Source of the DNA: Gammaproteobacteria bacterium
GTDB lineage: Bacteria > Pseudomonadota > Gammaproteobacteria > HK1
Assembly (NCBI GenBank): GCA_018224385.1
Contig: JAGTVB010000185.1
Coordinates: 1 to 35,887 of the forward strand
Direction: 5' to 3'
DNA: 35,887 nt
Part shown: in pieces, positions 1 to 7,985 of the stretch
Position numbering within the stretch: position 1 is the first letter of the stretch
Layout of the letters: each line of letters opens with the position of its first letter
Notes under the pieces: model-generated
Told to the model about the DNA's origin: nothing
Seen by the model: only the letters and a program-made list of their open reading frames with translations
Database searches by the model: none
Program-made: the position numbers and the translations under genes

Positions 1-1
1 G

Positions 2-664
2 TTGTACTTCATTGTCTTCGGAGAATTGATGGGCCAGAAGATAGGACCGATGTCCGGATACCGGTACATCGATTATATCGTTCCGGGACTCATCCTCATG
101 TCGGTGATCACGAATGCTTATTCTAACGTCGTTTCATCTTTCTACAGCACCAAGTTCCAAAGGCATATCGAGGAGCTGCTAATAGCACCTATACCGAACT
201 GGGTCATCCTGGCGGGCTATGTCAGCGGCGGCGTTGCGCGCGGTGTCCTGGTCGGCGTGGTGGTTGCCATGATTTCCAGATTTTTCACGGATATTCCCAT
301 TAGCCATTTCGCCCCTACCGCCATGGTGTTTGCTCTGACCGCGGTGCTGTTCTCATTGGCGGGGTTTATTAACGGAATGTTTGCCAAGTCTTTTGACGAT
401 ATCTCGATTGTGCCAACTTTTGTTTTGGCACCGCTGATTTATCTCGGCGGGGTATTCTATTCTATCGAGCTGCTGCCGGAGTTCTGGAGACAGCTGTCGC
501 TGGCAAACCCGATCCTGTACATGGTAAATGCGTTCAGATATGGGCTGCTCGGCGTCTCTGATATACCGATTACCGTGGCTCTTGCCATCATCTTAGGTTT
601 TGTCTTGTTGTTGACGGTCTTCAGCTTATACCTGTTAGATCGAGGCGTCGGCATCAAGAGCTGA
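2..664 (+). CDS. yadH: ABC-2 type transporter permease, YadH-like (5' end truncated by window)
   Basis: Multi-TM protein with YadH-like segments YIVPGLILMSVITNAYSNVVSSFYSTKFQRHIEELLIAP and FDDISIVPTFVLAPLIYLGGVFYS; ORF open to the window start. Confidence 0.88.
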   Translation: MYFIVFGELMGQKIGPMSGYRYIDYIVPGLILMSVITNAYSNVVSSFYSTKFQRHIEELLIAPIPNWVILAGYVSGGVARGVLVGVVVAMISRFFTDIPISHFAPTAMVFALTAVLFSLAGFINGMFAKSFDDISIVPTFVLAPLIYLGGVFYSIELLPEFWRQLSLANPILYMVNAFRYGLLGVSDIPITVALAIILGFVLLLTVFSLYLLDRGVGIKS

Positions 665-882
665 CCGAAGGCGCAGCAGTGCTGGCTCGGTTGTGAGCTC
701 TGAGCTCATCAGATACTCGTACTCCATGCCGTCCACGTGCGTACTGCTGCTGCCAAGCAATTTGTTGGCTCTGGCCATCGCCTCGTCAGGGTTCTGGGGT
801 TCCGCGGATGAGCGCGCGTCCCGAAATGTTGCGACAGCAGCGCTTCGTGCTCCAAGAGACGCCATCAATACAGCCTGGGTTT

Positions 883-906
883 GGTTCCGGCAGGAATGCC
901 GGAACC
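883..906. repeat. Perfect 10-bp inverted repeat with GGAA (GNRA) tetraloop; possible REP-like hairpin
   Basis: GGTTCCGGCA-GGAA-TGCCGGAACC read directly in the yadH/HAD intergenic region. Confidence 0.7.
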
Positions 907-1020
907 ACCCTTTGGGGCGAAGGCCTGCGGCTGTCCCTGGGGAGTGGATAAGAAGGGCCGAAGCGGTGATCATGCCCCAAGAGAGATCTCGCTAACTTGG
1001 AGTAGCTGTTTCGGCAAGCG

Positions 1021-1707
1021 ATGACTATCAAGTGTATTACGTTCGATCTGGACGATACGCTATGGGACTGTGAGTCCGTCCTTATGCGTGCCGAGGCGGT
1101 ACTCTATCAATGGTTAGCCCGTCACTATCCGCGCGTGATCAGCCAGTATTCTCAGGCTGACTTGACGGCCCATCGCAAGCGCTACATTTCGCATTATCCG
1201 GATCTGCACCATGACATGACGTTGTTGCGAAAACAGTGGCTTGCGCATATTCTCGGCGAGGCTGAGTACGGCTCGGAGTGTGTCGAGGCTGGGTTCAGAG
1301 TATTTTGGCTGGCTCGCAACGAGGTGGCTCTATTTGAGGGCGTTTTGCAAGTATTGAAGGCGCTGCACGGTGTTTATCGAATGGGGGCGGTCACCAATGG
1401 CAACGCGGACGTACACCATATCGGAATCGGACAGTACTTTGATTTCGTCGTGACTGCAGCGGAGGCTGGAGCCCCTAAACCCGATGCAAGAATTTTTCAC
1501 CTGGCGCTGGCCAAAGGAGGAACACGTGCACAGGACACGGTGCATGTGGGCGACGATCCGGAGCGGGATGTGATCGGTGCTGGGGCTGTTGGTATGCGCA
1601 CAGTCTGGATCAATCCGCGCCAGCGTGCTTGGGGGGCGGGAAAATCGCCCGATGCGGTGATTGCGTGCGTAGCGCAACTCAACGCGGTGCTAGAATCCTG
1701 GGCATGA
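1021..1707 (+). CDS. HAD superfamily hydrolase (HAD-IA)
   Basis: Motif I FDLDDTLWD, motif II-like VTNGN, motif III/IV PKPDARIF and HVGDDPERDVIGA. Confidence 0.9.
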   Translation: MTIKCITFDLDDTLWDCESVLMRAEAVLYQWLARHYPRVISQYSQADLTAHRKRYISHYPDLHHDMTLLRKQWLAHILGEAEYGSECVEAGFRVFWLARNEVALFEGVLQVLKALHGVYRMGAVTNGNADVHHIGIGQYFDFVVTAAEAGAPKPDARIFHLALAKGGTRAQDTVHVGDDPERDVIGAGAVGMRTVWINPRQRAWGAGKSPDAVIACVAQLNAVLESWA

Positions 1708-1727
1708 AGGTAGGAGTTGTAAGCATT

Positions 1728-1961
1728 ATGTCTATTCGAGTCCGTTACTTTGCCAGCTTGAGGGAGCACATGGGTCGGGCGGAAGATGCCGTGGAGCCAG
1801 GGCGGGTGGCGACCGTGGAGGAGGTATGGAAGACGGTTGCCGGTGACGTTGCCTTACCGGCGAATACACTCATTGCCGTCAATATGGAGTACGCTGATAG
1901 CGATCAGCAGGTTGCAGACGGTGATGAGGTGGCTTTTTTCCCGCCGGTGACCGGGGGCTGA
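1728..1961 (+). CDS. moaD: Molybdopterin synthase sulfur carrier subunit MoaD
   Basis: Ubiquitin-like ~77 aa protein MSIRVRYFASLREHMG...VADGDEVAFFPPVTGG ending in the diagnostic C-terminal GG; the ORF-track start at 1629 is too far upstream. Confidence 0.88.
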   Translation: MSIRVRYFASLREHMGRAEDAVEPGRVATVEEVWKTVAGDVALPANTLIAVNMEYADSDQQVADGDEVAFFPPVTGG

Positions 1962-2278
1962 GCCTTGGTAGTGTTGTGCCGAAAATACTCGATCAGCAGC
2001 CCAATCTGTGTCGCGTAGAGCGGGTTGTCGCCTGGACTTGCTAAGCTGTCGGCAGTAGCAAGCCACAACACCGCAACAACGACAAATACGAAGTGCTTAT
2101 CAAGAATCGATATTTCGCTGTTCCACAGGTATGTGTCGGCAAGTAGAGTCAGCGCTCGGCCTGCACGCCCTGCGGAAAGCGGCGGCAGGCAACCTCTTCG
2201 CTTTGAAAAACGAACCAATTGGCGGAGGGGATCGTTCGAGCAGGGTAACCACGCAGCGTGCAGAACAGAAATAATGCT

Positions 2279-3577
2279 CTAGACGCTGTTCTTGCTTACA
2301 AGCTGGAGCGTCGTGGCAGACAGACGGTCGATCAGTATCGCTACCATCGCTTGGTAGAACCGGTGCTGACAAGGCGGGGAGGTGCGATCGAGAACGGCAA
2401 TATTCACCCGCATCGCCGAGACCGGGGTATGCGCACTCACGTTGGCACTGCGTTTGCCGCGACCTAGCGCGCCCATCTCGCCAAAACAGTCTCCCGTGCG
2501 GAGTGTCGCAATATGTATCTCCTCTCTTCGCACTACCACATCCCCGCAGACAATGATAAAGAAATCCGCGGCTGTGTCGCCCTCCACAAGGATGCTGGAT
2601 CCCGGGGCGAATTCGTGCCAGGTGCTGGCATGGATCACTTCCCAGATCTCGGAGGTCGAAAATCCAGCGAAGAACCGAAGCCCCTTAACTCGCTGAAACT
2701 CAATCTGTTCGGTGGCGGCAGGGCGTGGTCGGTTAGAAGTATCCGATACGAGGCTGAGATCGCCCGCCAAATCCATTGCGGTCTTGTAGCGATCGTTTCG
2801 GCTCTTTCGCAGTGCTCGACGCAAAATTCGTTCTATTAAGGGCGAGACATCACTCCTGAGTTCCCTGACCGACGGAGGCTGCTCGTGAACGATGTGCTGC
2901 ACGATGGCGGCAAGGCTGTCGCCAACGAAGGGATGTTTGCCGGTGAGCAGTTCATACATGATCACTCCGAGGGAGAAGATATCCGTTTGGTTGGTGATCA
3001 TCTCCTCGCGTACCTGCTCTGGCGACATGTACAGCGGAGAACCGATATATCCCAAGAACTGAGTGTTGGTCACATCGAGCCGGGTGGCGATGGCTGCGCC
3101 AAAGTCCCCGATCTTGATGTCCCGAGACTCGGTCAACAGGATATTTCTGGGCTTGATGTCGCGGTGCACGACCCCATTGCGGTGCGCATAGTCTAGGGCG
3201 ATGGCGCAGCTATGGATAGCTCTGATTGCCTCTTTAAGGGGTAACAGGTTGTCGGGCTTACAGTGAGCTTGCAGTGTATATTTCCCGGGGATGTACTCCA
3301 TTACCAGGTAACAGATGTCGTCGATGATGTCGGCGTCGTAAACGGTAACAATGTTCGGGTGTTTCAGCACCCGCGCAACCTTCGCCTCGTTGAAGAAGAG
3401 CTTCCGGTAGCGCTCACCATCCTCAGCATGCTGAAGAAATTCCGGGTGTGCCACCTTGATGGCTACCTCCCGATTGGCAATGGGATCATGGGCCAGGTAG
3501 ACGCTGCCCATATTTCCGCGACCGATCTGCTCCAGGACGACGTATTTCCCAAGTGTCTGGTTTTCTAGGCCTTCCAT
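2279..3577 (-). CDS. Eukaryotic-like Ser/Thr protein kinase with C-terminal cyclic-nucleotide-binding domain
   Basis: Gly-rich loop IGRGNMGSVYLA, VAIKV, HRDIKPRN, DFG, SPEQ activation segment; C-terminal FGEMGALGRGKRSANVS resembles a cNMP phosphate-binding cassette. Start chosen at MEGLENQTLGKYVV; ORF extends to 3661. Confidence 0.88.
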   Translation of the reverse strand: MEGLENQTLGKYVVLEQIGRGNMGSVYLAHDPIANREVAIKVAHPEFLQHAEDGERYRKLFFNEAKVARVLKHPNIVTVYDADIIDDICYLVMEYIPGKYTLQAHCKPDNLLPLKEAIRAIHSCAIALDYAHRNGVVHRDIKPRNILLTESRDIKIGDFGAAIATRLDVTNTQFLGYIGSPLYMSPEQVREEMITNQTDIFSLGVIMYELLTGKHPFVGDSLAAIVQHIVHEQPPSVRELRSDVSPLIERILRRALRKSRNDRYKTAMDLAGDLSLVSDTSNRPRPAATEQIEFQRVKGLRFFAGFSTSEIWEVIHASTWHEFAPGSSILVEGDTAADFFIIVCGDVVVRREEIHIATLRTGDCFGEMGALGRGKRSANVSAHTPVSAMRVNIAVLDRTSPPCQHRFYQAMVAILIDRLSATTLQLVSKNSV

Positions 3578-4076
3578 GGTGTTCTGCAGACGTCCGAGAG
3601 CGCGTTTGGTGGTATGCTTATTGTTCTGAGCCGGTCGCCTGAGGTCGGGCCGTGGGGCCAACCGATAGAATAGATTGAACTCAGGTTGAGGTTAACGGAC
3701 ACCTTCATTTGACCAGGCAAGAAAGGGCGAGCTCCAGCGATGGAGATGGCGGGAAACCAGGCTCAAGATTTTTTTCCTGGCGGCGTTCTAACAAGCGGTT
3801 CCAAACGTGTCACGAACGCCGCGGCGGTGCGTCACTATGGCAAGCGCAATGATTCTTGAAACAATTTCTAGGGTCGCAGGCGATTGCCGCATCAGATTCA
3901 GAAGAGGGCCCCACATGAGTACGCATGGCACCTCATCGGCCAGCAGCATTATTTCCTTAGGCGCCGCGTTGCGCGATCTTCGTGGTGTCCGACGGCATGC
4001 GGATGCTGAGCCCGCGCCCACGCTGAAGATGGCTTGTTCCCGCTGTAGGGATGCTCATGGCGCCAGGACGCTTGCC

Positions 4077-5273
4077 ATGCCGAAGTTCATCAAGCAGGCG
4101 ATCGTGGGCGTCACTCTCATTATGGTGGCCCTTTTTCTGGGTCGGAACCTCTTTGATAGCCTTGTGGCGCGGCTCGACCAGCAGCGGGCGGTTCATACGG
4201 ACCAGACGGCGGCGTCCGCTGGAGTGCAGGCCCAGGTCAAGCCGAAGGTGCTGTTGGTCTATCGCAACAAGCATGGAAGGCGCGTCCGGGTGTTGGCGGA
4301 TGAGGGGCAATTCTCCTCTTTTGTCCGTGCCCAGGTAGCGCAACTCGAGAAAGCGAGGGCCGCTCTGGATGCGAGTGCTGCGGAAAAACTCGGGGCCAGA
4401 ACGGTGCCCGTCTTTTCTGCAATGCAGCAGCGAGTCGATTCGTTCGCCGATTGGTATTTCGCTTGGAGCACGACCTACGATCTGGCCGCAAAGGCCATCA
4501 TCTCCAGCGTCTCGAACGCTTTCCGCCCCGGGGTCATGGGGGTGGGTGAAGCGGTGGAGTACGACCTCGAGCGATATATTGAAAGGCATTACCGAGACAT
4601 GGTTTTACGGCCCGAACAATCCGACGCGGCGTTGACCCAGGGTTACAGGGAGACCCTGTCCGATCTGTATCAAGATTTTTTCTCGTCACTGGCTGCTTTC
4701 GAGGAAGCATTTCAGGACTTTGTCGTCACCAACACCACTTATTTAGCCGCGCCTGTGGACACGCAGGCTGCGCGGCTGGTGCTCGACTGGGACAGCCAGG
4801 TAAAGAAGCTCTCTGTGGCCGGTTATGAACATGGCTTCACCAGACCGTTTGTCGGCGCCGCGCTGGTTACCGGGGTGGCGCTGGCGGGCCGAACGGGTGG
4901 CGCTGCGGGCGGTAAGGCGTTCGCCCAGGCGGTCTTCGGGCGCAGTGCCGCCGTCGGGGCGCGCAGTGTCGGCGCGAGGCTTGCGGCGCCTTACCTGGGG
5001 AGGGTAGCGGCTAGCGCCACAGGTGCCACAATCGGCGCGGTTTCTGGGCCGGCAGGGGCAATAATGGGTGCGGCAGCGGGATTAGGTGGTGATTACTTGC
5101 TAAACGAGGCGGTGGAATTTGTGAAGCGCGATGGCTTCGAGGCGGAAATCTTGGCTACGTTGCATGCACAAGAGCGGAATTGGCAGGCGACTATGCTTCC
5201 TTCCCTGGAGGGCGCTGTCGACATCTGGTTCGATGACATGATTCAATTGCTGGCGCGCTATGACGCGTCGTGA
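4077..5273 (+). CDS. Hypothetical membrane protein with N-terminal TM helix and C-terminal glycine-rich (glycine-zipper-like) hydrophobic region
   Basis: N-terminal MPKFIKQAIVGVTLIMVALFLGRNLF TM; GAALVTGVALAGRTGGAAGGKAF and ATGATIGAVSGPAGAIMGAAAGLGGDYLL region. ORF extends upstream to 3807, but residues 1-90 look non-protein-like. Confidence 0.7.
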   Translation: MPKFIKQAIVGVTLIMVALFLGRNLFDSLVARLDQQRAVHTDQTAASAGVQAQVKPKVLLVYRNKHGRRVRVLADEGQFSSFVRAQVAQLEKARAALDASAAEKLGARTVPVFSAMQQRVDSFADWYFAWSTTYDLAAKAIISSVSNAFRPGVMGVGEAVEYDLERYIERHYRDMVLRPEQSDAALTQGYRETLSDLYQDFFSSLAAFEEAFQDFVVTNTTYLAAPVDTQAARLVLDWDSQVKKLSVAGYEHGFTRPFVGAALVTGVALAGRTGGAAGGKAFAQAVFGRSAAVGARSVGARLAAPYLGRVAASATGATIGAVSGPAGAIMGAAAGLGGDYLLNEAVEFVKRDGFEAEILATLHAQERNWQATMLPSLEGAVDIWFDDMIQLLARYDAS

Positions 5274-5324
5274 TCTACAGGTGCCGGGAGGCAGGTTTTC
5301 TTTACTGGATAGGACGAGGGGGAA

Positions 5325-6149
5325 ATGGAGATGCAGATCCGAGTCGGATACGAGTTAATCTACGAGTGTCCGCAGCCGACGCCCATGATTCTGACGCTGA
5401 ACATCCATTTCACCCGCGTTTCCGATCTGGTTATTGCAGACCACATCATCACCAGCCCTGCGACCCCAATCACAGCCTATCGGGATGGCTTTGGCAACTG
5501 GTGCAGCCGTATCGTGGCGCCGCCAGGTGACCTGCGAATCGCCACCGACGCGCTCGTCAACGACAGCGGACTTGCGGATGCGCTCGAGCCTGCAGCCCCA
5601 CAGATCGCCGTCGAGGATTTGCCAGCGGAGACGCTTGTATTTCTGCTCGGGAGTCGCTACTGCGAAACCGATCGTCTCTCCGAGACGGCCTGGGCTCTCT
5701 TTGGGGAGACGGCTCCCGGCTGGCCGCGCGTCAAGGCAATCTGCGATTTCGTCCATGGGCACCTCGCTTTCGGCTACCAGTATGCCCGGGCGACCAAGAC
5801 CGCGCTCGAAGCCTTCAATGAGCGTAAAGGGGTGTGTCGCGACTATACCCATCTCGCGATCACCTTCTGCCGTTGCATGAATATTCCAGCGCGTTACTGC
5901 ACCGGCTATTTGGGTGACATCGGGGTTGCCGCCTCACCGGATCCAATGGACTTCTCCGCCTGGTTCGAGGCGTATCTTGGCGGGCGCTGGCACACCTTCG
6001 ATCCGCGCAATAACCTACCGCGGATCGGGCGCGTGTTGATTGCCCAGGGTCGAGATGCGGCCGATGTGCCCATCAGTAATGCCTTCGGCCCGAATGTGCT
6101 CAAGAGCTTCAAGGTGTGGACGGATGAAGCAAGCGGGAGTCCGCAGTGA
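5325..6149 (+). CDS. Transglutaminase-like cysteine protease superfamily protein
   Basis: Cys region ERKGVCRDYTHLAITFCRCMNIPARYCTGYLGD; His/Asp region WHTFDPRNN; N-terminal beta region IRVGYELIYEC. Confidence 0.9.
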   Translation: MEMQIRVGYELIYECPQPTPMILTLNIHFTRVSDLVIADHIITSPATPITAYRDGFGNWCSRIVAPPGDLRIATDALVNDSGLADALEPAAPQIAVEDLPAETLVFLLGSRYCETDRLSETAWALFGETAPGWPRVKAICDFVHGHLAFGYQYARATKTALEAFNERKGVCRDYTHLAITFCRCMNIPARYCTGYLGDIGVAASPDPMDFSAWFEAYLGGRWHTFDPRNNLPRIGRVLIAQGRDAADVPISNAFGPNVLKSFKVWTDEASGSPQ

Positions 6150-6286
6150 ATAAACCGTAGCGAGCGGCCCCCCGCGGGCAACGCCGAGGGTGGCGCAGCG
6201 ACGAGACCTATGCGATCTCGAAGGCGAGGAGCGAGCATCATCCAATGCGGCCCATTGCAATCCGGTTCACGACCATGGGTTTGGAC

Positions 6287-7114
6287 ATGAGCGTAACGAC
6301 ATCGACGTTGTTGGGGCCCGATGAGCTTCCAGCCGTCGAGATAATCAATGCCGACGGGGGCAGCAGTGCTGTGCTCGTTTGTGATCACGCCTCTAATCGG
6401 GTTCCACGACGGCTCGGCATTCTTGGAATCGACGCAGACGACTTGGCCACTCACATTGGGTGGGATCCGGGGGCCGCGGAGGTAGCGCGCCGTCTGTCAG
6501 CGCATCTCGATGCACCCTTAGTGTTGAGCGGCTACTCGCGTCTCGTCATTGACTGTAATCGCTCGCCGCGCAGCGCCGACTCCATTCCCGAACAAAGTGC
6601 TGGTGTACCGGTCCCCGGCAACTGCGGGCTGCCGCTCGAGGAAAGAGAAACCCGCATCAATGCGCTGTTTCGGCCGTACCATCGGGCCATCGGTCGGCTA
6701 CTCGACGGTCGTTCCCAGCGATGGAGTCTGCTGCTGAGCATTCATAGCTTCACGCCGGTCCTGAATGACCGGCTGCGACCCTGGCACATTGGCGTCTCCT
6801 ATGGGCACGACCCACGTCTCGCCGCGCTGCTGCTTGGGGCGCTCACCCGTAATGGAGATTTCACTGTCGGGGACAACGAACCTTATCCCATCGAAGACGA
6901 CGTGGATTATACCGTCCCTGTGCACGGCGAGGGTCGCGGATTGCCGAGCGCCATGATCGAGATCCGCCAAGACGGGCTTGGTACAGTGGCGGGAGCCTTG
7001 GTTTGGGCGGCGCGGCTGGCGGAAGCCTATCAGCGGATCGAGGCTGAGGCGTTGCGTTTTCTCGGATCTTCGTCTAGGGGTATTCCGCATCAGGCCAATC
7101 AGAGTCATAGTTAA
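6287..7114 (+). CDS. N-formylglutamate amidohydrolase family protein
   Basis: LVCDHASNRVPRRLG, YSRLVIDCNRSPRSADSIPEQSAGVPVPGN, ERETRINALFRPYH and IHSFTP motifs; start chosen at MSVTTST within ORF 6245..7114. Confidence 0.87.
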   Translation: MSVTTSTLLGPDELPAVEIINADGGSSAVLVCDHASNRVPRRLGILGIDADDLATHIGWDPGAAEVARRLSAHLDAPLVLSGYSRLVIDCNRSPRSADSIPEQSAGVPVPGNCGLPLEERETRINALFRPYHRAIGRLLDGRSQRWSLLLSIHSFTPVLNDRLRPWHIGVSYGHDPRLAALLLGALTRNGDFTVGDNEPYPIEDDVDYTVPVHGEGRGLPSAMIEIRQDGLGTVAGALVWAARLAEAYQRIEAEALRFLGSSSRGIPHQANQSHS

Positions 7115-7123
7115 ATTTTCGCA

Positions 7124-7771
7124 ATGTCTTCTCGACCTGACGCTCTCCTACTCATCGCTCCCGGTTGCGCACATTGCCCGGTCGTGCTTCAGTCGCTTAC
7201 CGAAGCGCTCAAGGCGGGTCGCCTCGGCCGATTAGAGGCGGTCAACATCGCCGCGCACCCGGAAGTGGCGAGGGCGGTCGGTAGCCGCTCGGTGCCCTGG
7301 TTACGCATTGGCCCCTTCGAGCTCGAAGGTCTTTACACACCGATTGAGCTGGCAGCGTGGATCGAGCACGCTGCCCAAGGCACCGGTTGGGATCAGTATT
7401 TCGGCTCCCTTTTGGCCCAGGGCAGACTTGCGAAGACCGTGAAGTTGGTGCGGGAGGATCCCACGCGGCTGGCGCAGATCATGGCGTTGGCGGGATCACT
7501 GGAAACACCTATGGCGGCGCGCATCGGCGTCGGTGCCGTAATGGAAGAGTTCGAAGGCAGCAACGCACTGCGTCACCACATTCCCGGGCTGGTGGCCCTG
7601 ACCCGTTCGCCGGAGGCGCAGGTTCGGGCCGATGCCTGTCATTACCTGGCGCTGACGAATGCAGTGGAGGTTGCCGAACAGGTGCGCCCCCTGTTGGACG
7701 ATGTGGACCCTGAAGTGCGCGAGATTGCGCACGAGACGCTCGAACGGTTGACTGGCTACGACGCTTCTTGA
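7124..7771 (+). CDS. Thioredoxin-like (CxxC) domain fused to HEAT-like repeat
   Basis: N-terminal LLLIAPGCAHCPVVLQSL...SRSVPWLRI resembles a thioredoxin fold; C-terminal SPEAQVRADACHYLALT...DDVDPEVREIAHETLERL resembles HEAT repeats. Confidence 0.75.
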   Translation: MSSRPDALLLIAPGCAHCPVVLQSLTEALKAGRLGRLEAVNIAAHPEVARAVGSRSVPWLRIGPFELEGLYTPIELAAWIEHAAQGTGWDQYFGSLLAQGRLAKTVKLVREDPTRLAQIMALAGSLETPMAARIGVGAVMEEFEGSNALRHHIPGLVALTRSPEAQVRADACHYLALTNAVEVAEQVRPLLDDVDPEVREIAHETLERLTGYDAS

Positions 7772-7985
7772 GGACAGCAGCAGCTGCAGGTCCCATTACA
7801 GGCTCTGGTCAATTTGAAGGTGACATTACGTGTCGTTGGCCTTGGCACAGTCAAGCGCTATCCAATGCCGGTGGCGAGCATGTCCACGGTGACTGCGAGG
7901 TGCGGATGGCGACGGGTGCGCAACGCCTGGATGAAGTGCTGCGCAATGAGAACATCGCGCTCTCTATCCCTAGCCTGTGCGAACG

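Noticed and set aside
1942-1959. Both strands encode PPVTGG at the moaD C-terminus
   Set aside because: Near-palindromic CCGCCGGTGACCGGGGGC makes this a coincidence of the MoaD tail.
2382-3568. Several ~100-aa plus-strand ORFs opposite the kinase
   Set aside because: Shadow frames of the minus-strand kinase, which has all conserved kinase motifs.
3807-4076. Upstream extension of the glycine-rich membrane protein ORF
   Set aside because: Arg/Cys/Ser-rich, non-protein-like extension; a TM-starting ATG at 4077 is more convincing.
5355-5852. 165-aa minus-strand ORF inside the transglutaminase gene
   Set aside because: Antisense shadow ORF in GC-rich DNA; the plus strand is clearly a transglutaminase.
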